DNA of 8,164 nt from Clostridiales bacterium UBA4706 (GTDB taxonomy: Bacteria; Bacillota; Clostridia; Oscillospirales; Oscillospiraceae): the NCBI GenBank assembly GCA_002404605.1, contig DHKA01000031.1, forward strand, positions 1-8,164, in the 5' to 3' direction. The translations under genes were made by a program, and so were the position numbers. The notes below the pieces were generated by a model. That model ran no database searches. It saw only the letters and a list, made by a program, of their open reading frames with translations, and was not told where the DNA came from. This document shows positions 1-5,520 of this stretch, one piece after another; the first letter of the stretch is position 1; each line of letters opens with the position of its first letter.

Positions 1-6
1 AGATTT

Positions 7-59
7 AAAACACGGTTTGTGTCCCATGTCCATATGCTAACAGAAAAACACGGTTTGTG
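7..59. repeat. Two 15-bp direct repeats, 38-bp period
   Basis: The 15-mer AAAACACGGTTTGTG occurs at 7-21 and again, identically, at 45-59. Each copy contains short internal dyads (AAAC-ACG-GTTT and CAC-GGTTT-GTG), so it could be a protein-binding site present twice. No third copy is visible to the right. The pair lies at the window edge, so more copies could exist upstream. The rest of 60-190 shows no gene, RNA or convincing promoter. The function is unknown. Confidence 0.6.
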
Positions 60-190
60 AGCACCCGCTTTTCCGTCGGATTTCACGAATCGTATAGGCT
101 TTGATTTTTCAGCGGTTTCCGGAGTTTGAATTCTTTCGAGTGACATTTTCGCCCCGGATTATGCGCACGTTTCGTGATATTAATGGGCGT

Positions 191-223
191 AAAAATACCG
201 CCGGAGGGTCAGCCCTCCGGCGG
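191..223 (-). terminator. Intrinsic terminator of the AAA+ ATPase gene
   Basis: A perfect 11-bp GC-rich stem (198-208 paired with 213-223) closes a four-base loop at 209-212. Read on the minus strand it is followed directly by TATTTTT (197 down to 191), the U-tract of a Rho-independent terminator. It begins 33 nt past the stop codon of the leftward ATPase gene, which makes that gene a single-gene transcription unit at this end. Confidence 0.9.
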
Positions 224-256
224 CACGGTGTTCGGTCATCCGGTTTTTTGCTTTTC

Positions 257-1684
257 TTATTCCTCAGCGGGAACAAGGAAGTCCTCCTTGGTGATGGTCA
301 TAAGATCGTCCTTCGTCGGTGCTTCCATAGCGGCGAGACGGTTGGCCTGGCGGGAGATGATGTCCTCAAAGCGGTTGCGCACGTCGCGGCCGTTGCCGAA
401 ATTGTCGTCGCGGTTCTTATACATATCCTCGAAAAACTCTTTCGCATATGCTTCCGCTTCCCCGGTAAGGCAATAGCCGTTCTTTTTGCAGCGCATCCGG
501 AACATGGCCATAAGTTCTTCGCCGTTGTAGTCGGGGAAATACAGATATTTATTGAAGCGCGACTGCAATCCGGGGTTGGAGTTGATGAATTTCTCCATCG
601 GCTCGTCGTATCCGGCGACGATCACGACGAGATCGTCGCGGTGGTCCTCCATCGCCTTGAGCAGCGTTTCGATCGCCTCGCGGCCGAAGTCGTTTTCGCC
701 GCCGGAGGCGAGCGAGTACGCCTCGTCGATAAACAGCACGCCGCCGAGCGCCGACTGGATGACCTCTTGCGTTTTGAGCGCCGTCTGCCCGACGTAGCCC
801 GCGACGAGTCCTGAGCGGTCCACCTCGACGAGCTGGCCCTTGCTCAATGCACCGATGGCGGCGTACAGCCCCGCCATGAGCCGTGCGACCGTCGTTTTGC
901 CGGTGCCGGGGTTGCCTAGGAACACCATGTGCAGACTCATCGCGCTGTTCGGCAGGCCGTTTTCTTCGCGCAGCTTGCGCACTTTGATGAGATTTGTGAG
1001 ATTTTTGACCTCGCGCTTGACCGTGCCGAGGCCGACAAGCTCCTCAAGCTCGGCCATCAGCTCCTCAAGGCTCGGCTTTGGGGGCTCGGCTTCCTTCTGC
1101 GCGGACGTTTCGGCGTCCGTTTTCTTCTCCCCGGCGGTGGAAACGCCCGTCTGCGCCGTGAACGGCTGCTCGCCGCTCGTCACATAGTCCGCGGCGTTGA
1201 TGGGCGCTTTGGACTTCATAACGTTCGCACCGTCGCAGATGGCGGTGAGCTTATCGGAGCACTCGGTGATGTATTCGGCCTCGGCCATCGTGACCTCGTC
1301 GTCCACGGCGGCGAGATAGAGCAGTATGTTCGTGAGCATGCGCACAAAAATGCGCGAATTGGCCGTGCCGCGGCGCGCGTCCTGCTCCGTCAGATTCCAG
1401 AAGAAGAGCGGCGGCAGGAAATCGGCGCTTTTGCACACCTTCTCGGTGAGCTCCCAGAGTAGATACGCGCCGGGCTTGCGGCCCTTGGAATAGAGCTGGT
1501 TCACCGCGTCCACGTGCTGCTGGCCGAGCCGGGGGCTACCCTTCCAGAGACCGAGCGCACAGGACACCACGAATTCGTCCAGCTCCTGCGCAAGACCGCG
1601 CCCCGCGACTTTATAAAACGCCTCCGTGTTGGCGATATAGGTTTTATGCAGCTCCTCCGGGGAGCGCTTCCAGGGTGTCGGCAT
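257..1684 (-). CDS. CbxX/SpoVK-family AAA+ ATPase with N-terminal TerB-like domain
   Basis: This is a 475-residue, probably cytoplasmic AAA+ ATPase. The C-terminal half (about 206-470) matches the CbxX/CfqX/SpoVK group. It has the lead-in ELEELVGLGTVKREV, Walker A GNPGTGKTT at 257-265, Walker B VLFIDEAY at 316-323 (D320, E321), and NPGLQSRF with candidate arginine finger R376. Residues about 20-150 are helical and contain LLYLAAVDDEVTMAEAEYI (V127-E130 in the middle), which resembles the TerB/DUF533-type acidic helical fold; this assignment is by eye. Residues about 153-205 form a low-complexity linker rich in A, E, K, T and P. SpoVK and CbbX proteins are about 300-320 residues, so the extra N-terminal domain accounts for the greater length. 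The start is supported by AAAGGAG eight bases upstream. Family members remodel protein complexes (CbbX activates Rubisco; SpoVK is a sporulation protein), but nothing here reveals the substrate. There is no signal peptide or membrane segment. Confidence 0.88.
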   Translation of the reverse strand: MPTPWKRSPEELHKTYIANTEAFYKVAGRGLAQELDEFVVSCALGLWKGSPRLGQQHVDAVNQLYSKGRKPGAYLLWELTEKVCKSADFLPPLFFWNLTEQDARRGTANSRIFVRMLTNILLYLAAVDDEVTMAEAEYITECSDKLTAICDGANVMKSKAPINAADYVTSGEQPFTAQTGVSTAGEKKTDAETSAQKEAEPPKPSLEELMAELEELVGLGTVKREVKNLTNLIKVRKLREENGLPNSAMSLHMVFLGNPGTGKTTVARLMAGLYAAIGALSKGQLVEVDRSGLVAGYVGQTALKTQEVIQSALGGVLFIDEAYSLASGGENDFGREAIETLLKAMEDHRDDLVVIVAGYDEPMEKFINSNPGLQSRFNKYLYFPDYNGEELMAMFRMRCKKNGYCLTGEAEAYAKEFFEDMYKNRDDNFGNGRDVRNRFEDIISRQANRLAAMEAPTKDDLMTITKEDFLVPAEE

Positions 1685-1692
1685 GGCGCTGT

Positions 1693-1699
1693 CTCCTTT
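1693..1699 (-). promoter_or_regulatory. Ribosome binding site of the AAA+ ATPase gene
   Basis: Minus-strand AAAGGAG lies eight bases upstream of the ATG at 1684. It is a strong Shine-Dalgarno match with good spacing and fixes the start codon. Confidence 0.85.
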
Positions 1700-1705
1700 T
1701 TCTTA

Positions 1706-1721
1706 CCGCCCGTCCGGGCGG
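1706..1721 (-). promoter_or_regulatory. GC-rich hairpin in the 5' leader of the ATPase gene
   Basis: CCGCCC and GGGCGG form a six-base-pair all-GC stem around a four-base loop (1712-1715). It sits between the predicted transcription start (about 1728) and the ribosome binding site (1693-1699), so it would be the first structure in the leftward mRNA. It may stabilise the 5' end or tune translation; neither is shown by the sequence. No U-tract follows, so it is not a terminator. Confidence 0.5.
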
Positions 1722-1734
1722 GAATTACGCTCTC

Positions 1735-1762
1735 ATTATACAACAATTTTTTCATTTGTGAA
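1735..1762 (-). promoter_or_regulatory. Sigma-A-type promoter for the AAA+ ATPase gene
   Basis: On the minus strand the -10 hexamer is a perfect TATAAT (1740 to 1735). A -35 of TTCACA (1762 to 1757, five of six consensus bases) lies upstream with a 16-bp spacer. Transcription would start near 1728, leaving a leader of about 45 nt. The promoter is more than 50 bp from the nearest CIRCE arm, so direct HrcA repression of this gene is not expected. Confidence 0.75.
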
Positions 1763-1788
1763 CGGTTTTTTAAATCTTTGCGGAACGC

Positions 1789-1817
1789 TTGACATTTATA
1801 TATAGGCGTGGTAAATT
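1789..1817 (+). promoter_or_regulatory. Promoter of the hrcA-grpE-dnaK-dnaJ operon
   Basis: A perfect -35 TTGACA (1789-1794) is followed after 17 bp by TAAATT (1812-1817) as -10. The predicted start, about 1824, lies inside the CIRCE element, whose left arm overlaps the -10 by two bases. HrcA bound there would block RNA polymerase. Housekeeping sigma-A consensus plus CIRCE is the usual control for class I heat-shock genes in Firmicutes. Confidence 0.8.
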
Positions 1818-1842
1818 AGCACTCGTAAGAAGAGAGTGCCAA
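1816..1842 (+). promoter_or_regulatory. CIRCE operator (HrcA binding site)
   Basis: The left arm TTAGCACTC (1816-1824) is a perfect match to CIRCE. A nine-base spacer follows, then the right arm GAGTGCCAA (1834-1842), which has one mismatch to consensus GAGTGCTAA. Total agreement is 17 of 18 arm positions with the canonical spacing. Its position over the transcription start, directly ahead of hrcA, identifies it as the autoregulatory operator of the operon. Confidence 0.95.
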
Positions 1843-1865
1843 CACTCGATGGCGCCCAGTGCTAA
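1839..1865 (+). promoter_or_regulatory. Second, degenerate CIRCE-like dyad overlapping the first
   Basis: CCAACACTC (1839-1847; six of nine match the left CIRCE arm), then exactly nine bases, then CAGTGCTAA (1857-1865; eight of nine match the right arm). It shares four bases with the right arm of the main CIRCE and ends three bases before the hrcA ribosome binding site. The canonical nine-base spacing argues against chance. The left arm is weak, though, and only five of its nine positions pair with the right arm. Binding by HrcA is inferred, not shown. Confidence 0.5.
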
Positions 1866-1868
1866 AGC

Positions 1869-1875
1869 GAGGAAG
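1869..1875 (+). promoter_or_regulatory. Ribosome binding site of hrcA (GTG start)
   Basis: GAGGAAG lies five bases before the GTG at 1881. It supports the GTG start, since the only nearby upstream ATG (1849) is out of frame with hrcA. Confidence 0.7.
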
Positions 1876-1880
1876 TCGCC

Positions 1881-2969
1881 GTGGAGATCAGCCAGAGAAA
1901 AAAGAAAATACTCGCGGCTGTTGTGGATGAATACATCCGCACGGCGGAGCCGGTCGGCTCCAAGACGATCTCGCAGATCGCCGGGCTCGGGTGCAGCAGC
2001 GCCACGATCCGCAACGAGCTTTCCGAGCTCACGGCGCTCGGCTATCTGGAGCAGCCGCATACGAGCGCGGGACGCACCCCCTCGCCGCAGGGCTACCGGT
2101 TCTATGTGAACGAGCTCATGGAGCGGCAGAGAGTCTCCGTTGAGGAGGCCGAGGCGATCAACGCCCGGCTGAGCGAGAAGATGGAGCAGCTCGACAAGCT
2201 GATGAGCGGCGCCGGAAAGCTCGCCGGTCAACTCACCGGCTACCCGGCGCTCACGCTCAGCGCGCCGCGAGCCGCGACGATCAAGCGCTTCGATCTTCTC
2301 TACATTGACGCGAACACCTTCATAATCGTTGTTCTTCTCGGAGACAATACCGTTAAGAACAAGCTCGTGCATCTGCCGTTTTCGGTGGAGCAGGGGCAGA
2401 TCCAGAAGCTCTCGGCGCTCTTCAACGCGGGCTTTACGAACATCCCCGAAGAGAGCATCACGCCGGTGCTCATCTCCGCCACGGAGCGCGCCGTGCGCGA
2501 CACGATGGGACTCACCTCCATCATCGCCGCCTACGCCATCGAGGTTTTGAGCGAGAGCCGCGCAGGTGCGGCGTTCGTCACCGGCGAAAGCAGCCTTCTG
2601 CAGCAGCCGGAATTCCGCGATCCCGACAAGGCGCACCGCGTCATCAGCTACCTTTCCGATTCCGACCATCTCATGCATCTGCCGGGCGCGGCGGACGGCA
2701 ACCCCGTCCGGGTCATCATCGGACCGGAAAACGTTGCCGATGAGCTGCGCGATTCGAGCGTCGTCATGGCAAGCTACGACGCCGGTGAAGGCCAGCGCGG
2801 ACTGATCGGCGTTGTCGGGCCGCTGCGGATGGACTACAGCGCCGTGGCCGCCAAGCTCAAATACATTGCCGACGGACTCAGCCGTCTGCTCGGCGCAGGC
2901 GAAGCCCCCGCGGGCTTCGGAAAAATGATAGTTAAAGGAGACACATGGACCGATGAGCAGCAAGAATAA
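1881..2969 (+). CDS. hrcA: Heat-inducible transcription repressor HrcA
   Basis: HrcA is the repressor that binds CIRCE and shuts off class I heat-shock genes; in the known system its activity depends on chaperones. The 362-residue product starts at GTG. It has an N-terminal winged helix with EYIRTAEPVGSKTI (about 17-30), the recognition-helix region SATIRNELSEL (A41-L47 onward), and the family motif GRTPSPQGYRFYV beginning at G64. The rest is the HrcA ligand/dimer domain, ending with the typical IGVVGPLRMDYSAV near the C-terminus. The length is slightly above the usual 340-350. The 3' end overlaps grpE by 17 bp, which suggests translational coupling. Two CIRCE-type sites lie just upstream, so autoregulation is expected. 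Confidence 0.97.
   Translation: MEISQRKKKILAAVVDEYIRTAEPVGSKTISQIAGLGCSSATIRNELSELTALGYLEQPHTSAGRTPSPQGYRFYVNELMERQRVSVEEAEAINARLSEKMEQLDKLMSGAGKLAGQLTGYPALTLSAPRAATIKRFDLLYIDANTFIIVVLLGDNTVKNKLVHLPFSVEQGQIQKLSALFNAGFTNIPEESITPVLISATERAVRDTMGLTSIIAAYAIEVLSESRAGAAFVTGESSLLQQPEFRDPDKAHRVISYLSDSDHLMHLPGAADGNPVRVIIGPENVADELRDSSVVMASYDAGEGQRGLIGVVGPLRMDYSAVAAKLKYIADGLSRLLGAGEAPAGFGKMIVKGDTWTDEQQE
2934..2956 (+). promoter_or_regulatory. grpE ribosome binding site with three-codon mini-ORF
   Basis: AAAGGAG (2934-2940) is a strong Shine-Dalgarno, but it is 12 bases from the grpE ATG (2953), longer than ideal. It is only four bases from an out-of-frame ATG at 2945, which reads Met-Asp-Arg and stops at TGA (2954-2956), overlapping the grpE start as ATGA. 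Ribosomes might translate the mini-ORF and re-start on grpE. No in-frame alternative grpE start exists between the upstream TAG (2929) and 2953. The role of the mini-ORF is inference. Confidence 0.5.
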
Positions 2970-3507
2970 GGAAACCGCTCCGAAGGAAGAGCAGCCCATC
3001 GAAGAAAAGACGGTCGAAGAAGCGCCGGAGGCGATGGTCGAGGAGACGTCCGAAACGGACGCGCTCCGTGCCGAGCTGGAAAGCGCGCAGAACGACCTCG
3101 CCGCGGAAAAGGATAAAAACCTCCGGCTCCGCGCCGAATACGACAATTTCCGTAAGCGCGCCACCAGAGAGCGCGACAACATCTACGCCGACGTCAAGGC
3201 CGACACGCTCAAAAAGCTGCTGCCGATCTTTGATAATCTTGAACGCGCGCTCCGGCAGGAGACCGCGGACGAGGCCTACAAAAAGGGCGTGGAAATGACA
3301 ATGACCCAATTCCTCGAAGCGCTCCAGGCGCTCGGCGTCACGCCGATCGAGGCCGTCGGTCAGAAATTTGACCCCAACGAGCACAACGCCGTCATGCACA
3401 TGGAAGACCCCGACAAGGGCGAAGGCGAGATCGTGCAGGAGTTCCAGAAAGGGTTCAAAATGGGCGATCGTGTGATCCGCTTCAGCATGGTGCAGGTCGC
3501 CAACTGA
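2953..3507 (+). CDS. grpE: Nucleotide exchange factor GrpE
   Basis: GrpE is the cytoplasmic nucleotide exchange factor of DnaK: its dimer opens the DnaK ATPase domain to release ADP. The 184-residue product has an acidic, disordered N-terminus (1-35), then a long coiled-coil helix (about 36-85) containing LRAEYDNFRKRATRER. FDNLERAL follows from F93. The C-terminal beta domain runs from about 139 with FDPNEHNAVMH, ending GDRVIRFSMVQV. Length and domain order are typical of Firmicutes GrpE. The gene overlaps hrcA by 17 bp and lies 66 bp before dnaK, within the same operon and so under CIRCE control. Confidence 0.97.
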   Translation: MSSKNKETAPKEEQPIEEKTVEEAPEAMVEETSETDALRAELESAQNDLAAEKDKNLRLRAEYDNFRKRATRERDNIYADVKADTLKKLLPIFDNLERALRQETADEAYKKGVEMTMTQFLEALQALGVTPIEAVGQKFDPNEHNAVMHMEDPDKGEGEIVQEFQKGFKMGDRVIRFSMVQVAN

Positions 3508-3573
3508 TCTCCCGTTTGAATATATCATCCCATAGTTAATAAAAATATTTCGTCTATACAGGAGGCAATCATT
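3508..3573 (+). other. AT-rich grpE-dnaK spacer
   Basis: This 66-bp spacer is strikingly AT-rich for the window. It contains TTGAAT (3516-3521) and A/T-rich hexamers such as TAATAA (3537-3542), but the spacing between these (15 bp) is poor for a promoter. No CIRCE is present. It might hold a weak internal promoter or an RNase cleavage site, or simply an unstructured leader that aids dnaK translation. I cannot choose between these. Confidence 0.3.
3560..3565 (+). promoter_or_regulatory. Ribosome binding site of dnaK
   Basis: A perfect AGGAGG lies eight bases before the dnaK ATG. It is the strongest Shine-Dalgarno in the window and fits high expression of dnaK relative to its operon partners. 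Confidence 0.85.
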
Positions 3574-5433
3574 ATGTCTAAAATCATCGGTATCGATCTT
3601 GGCACTACCAATAGCTGCGTCGCCGTTATGGAAGGCGGCGAGCCGAAAGTCATCCCCAACGCCGAGGGCGCGCGCACCACGCCGTCCGTCGTTGCGTTCT
3701 CCAAGACCGGCGAGCGTATGGTCGGTCAGGTCGCAAAGCGCCAGGCCATCACCAACCCCGACCGTACCATTTCCTCCATCAAGCGTGAAATGGGCACCAA
3801 CTACCGCGTCAACATCGACGGCAAGAGCTACACTCCCCCCGAGATCAGCGCGATGGTGCTGCAGAAGCTCAAGACCGACGCGGAAGCCTATCTCGGCGAG
3901 ACCGTGACCGAAGCGGTCATCACCGTTCCGGCGTACTTCTCCGACAGCCAGCGCCAGGCCACAAAGGACGCCGGCAAGATCGCGGGTCTCGACGTCAAGC
4001 GTATCATCAACGAGCCGACCGCGGCTGCTCTGGCCTACGGTCTCGATAAGGAATCCGAGCAGAAGATCATGGTCTACGACCTCGGCGGCGGCACGTTCGA
4101 CGTGTCCGTGCTCGAGATCGGCGACGGCGTCATCGAAGTTCTGGCCACCGCGGGCGACACCCGTCTCGGCGGCGACGACTTTGATAAGTGCGTGACCGAT
4201 TACCTCGTAGAAGAGTTCAAGAAGGCCGAGGGCGTTGACCTCTCCGGCGATAAGGTCGCCATGCAGCGTCTGCGCGAGGCCGCCGAAAAAGCGAAGTGCG
4301 ACCTGTCCGGCGTGACGAGCACCAACGTCAACCTGCCGTATATCACCGCCGACGCGAACGGCCCGAAGCATCTCGACGTGACGCTGACCCGCGCGAAGTT
4401 CAACGAGCTGACCCATCACCTCGTTGAGCGCACAATGGCCCCGGTCCGTCAGGCGCTGAGCGACGCCGGTCTCTCCGTGAACGATCTGAGCAAGGTGCTG
4501 CTCGTCGGCGGCTCCACCCGTATCCCCGCCGTGCAGGAAGCCGTTAAGAGCTTCACCGGCAAAGAGCCCTTCAAGGGCATCAACCCCGATGAGTGCGTGG
4601 CCGTGGGCGCTGCCATTCAGGGCGGCGTGCTCGGCGGCGACGTCGAAGGCATCCTGCTGCTCGACGTGACTCCGCTGTCTCTCGGCATCGAGACGCTCGG
4701 CGGCGTCTGCACCAAGCTCATCGACCGCAACACCACCATCCCGACCCGCAAGAGCCAGGTGTTCTCCACCGCCGCGGACAACCAGACCTCCGTCGAGGTC
4801 AACGTCCTGCAGGGCGAGCGCGAGATGGCGCAGTACAACAAGAGCCTCGGCCGCTTCCATCTGGACGGCATTGCTCCGGCGCGCCGCGGCGTGCCGCAGA
4901 TCGAGGTCACTTTCGATATCGACGCCAACGGCATCGTGAACGTCTCCGCAAAGGATCTCGGCACCGGTAAAGAGCAGCACATCACCATCACCGCTTCCTC
5001 CAACCTCTCCAAGGACGACATCGACAAGGCCGTCAAGGAAGCCGAACAGTTCGCCGCCGAGGATAAGAAGCGCAAGGAAGAGGTCGATGTCCGCAACGCG
5101 GGCGACCAGATGGTCTACCAGACCGAGAAGACCCTCTCCGAGATGGGCGACAAGCTCGACGCCGCCGACAAGGGCGAAGTCGAGCAGAAGCTCGCGAGCC
5201 TGAAGACCGCCCTCTCCGGCACCGACACCGAAGCCATCAAGAAGGCGACCGAAGAGCTGACCCAGGCCTTCTACAAGGTCAGCGAGAAGATGTACCAGCA
5301 GGCCAACCCGCAGGGCGCGCAGGGCAATCCGGGTGCGGGCTACACCGATCCCGGTGCGCAGCAGGGTCAGCAGGGCGGCCAGTACTACGACGCCGACTAC
5401 GAAATCGTGGACGACGACAAGGACAAGAAGTAA
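3574..5433 (+). CDS. dnaK: Molecular chaperone DnaK (Hsp70)
   Basis: DnaK is the ATP-driven Hsp70 that binds exposed hydrophobic segments of unfolded proteins, in cycles set by DnaJ and GrpE. The 619-residue product is complete. The nucleotide-binding domain (1 to about 356) has IGIDLGTTNS (5-14), NEPTAAALAYG, the phosphate loop DLGGGTFD (169-176) and VGGSTRIP (311-318). The linker region with LLLDVTPLSLGIE is at about 357-373. A beta substrate-binding domain follows to about 480, then a helical lid and a G/Q-rich tail ending in an acidic segment (YEIVDDDKDKK). SIKREMGTNYRV runs straight into the DGKSYTPPEIS region with no extra segment. This is the short form typical of Gram-positive DnaK; proteobacterial proteins carry about 20 more residues there. 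The gene lies in the CIRCE-controlled operon, 66 bp after grpE and 87 bp before dnaJ. Confidence 0.99.
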   Translation: MSKIIGIDLGTTNSCVAVMEGGEPKVIPNAEGARTTPSVVAFSKTGERMVGQVAKRQAITNPDRTISSIKREMGTNYRVNIDGKSYTPPEISAMVLQKLKTDAEAYLGETVTEAVITVPAYFSDSQRQATKDAGKIAGLDVKRIINEPTAAALAYGLDKESEQKIMVYDLGGGTFDVSVLEIGDGVIEVLATAGDTRLGGDDFDKCVTDYLVEEFKKAEGVDLSGDKVAMQRLREAAEKAKCDLSGVTSTNVNLPYITADANGPKHLDVTLTRAKFNELTHHLVERTMAPVRQALSDAGLSVNDLSKVLLVGGSTRIPAVQEAVKSFTGKEPFKGINPDECVAVGAAIQGGVLGGDVEGILLLDVTPLSLGIETLGGVCTKLIDRNTTIPTRKSQVFSTAADNQTSVEVNVLQGEREMAQYNKSLGRFHLDGIAPARRGVPQIEVTFDIDANGIVNVSAKDLGTGKEQHITITASSNLSKDDIDKAVKEAEQFAAEDKKRKEEVDVRNAGDQMVYQTEKTLSEMGDKLDAADKGEVEQKLASLKTALSGTDTEAIKKATEELTQAFYKVSEKMYQQANPQGAQGNPGAGYTDPGAQQGQQGGQYYDADYEIVDDDKDKK

Positions 5434-5461
5434 GATCATCCCAATTTGAGTCCCAATCAAC

Positions 5462-5501
5462 GGAATGCGGGGCGGACGGTTTTCCGGTCCGCCCGCGTTC
5501 C
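5462..5501 (+). promoter_or_regulatory. Long hairpin between dnaK and dnaJ
   Basis: Positions 5462-5477 pair with 5487-5501 to give a stem of about 15 bp with one bulged G and one G-U pair, and a nine-base loop (5478-5486). The sequence after it (ATGTTAAGAGG) has no U-tract, so it is not a standard terminator. It could protect the 3' end of a processed hrcA-grpE-dnaK transcript or partly reduce read-through into dnaJ. Both are inferences. It ends five bases before the dnaJ ribosome binding site. Confidence 0.65.
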
Positions 5502-5506
5502 ATGTT

Positions 5507-5513
5507 AAGAGGA
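5507..5513 (+). promoter_or_regulatory. Ribosome binding site of dnaJ
   Basis: AAGAGGA lies seven bases before the dnaJ ATG. The match to consensus is weaker than that of dnaK, which would fit lower dnaJ translation. Confidence 0.6.
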
Positions 5514-5520
5514 TAGCTAT

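Noticed and set aside
7..59. Direct repeats as the end of a CRISPR array
   Set aside because: The repeat is only 15 bp, there are just two copies, and the interval is 23 bp. No cas gene is visible.
101..814. A plus-strand open frame antisense to the AAA+ ATPase gene
   Set aside because: It is in codon register opposite a gene with clear Walker motifs, includes the terminator stem, and encodes nothing recognisable.
1770..3182. A 470-codon minus-strand open frame antisense to hrcA
   Set aside because: Same register artefact as above. It runs through the operon promoter and CIRCE, and its product has no family features.
3508..3573. A second CIRCE or firm promoter directly before dnaK
   Set aside because: No TTAGCACTC or GAGTGCTAA arm is present, and the -35/-10 candidates are weak or badly spaced.
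5462..5501. The dnaK-dnaJ hairpin as an intrinsic terminator
   Set aside because: There is no T-run after the stem on the plus strand, and dnaJ follows closely without a clear promoter of its own.
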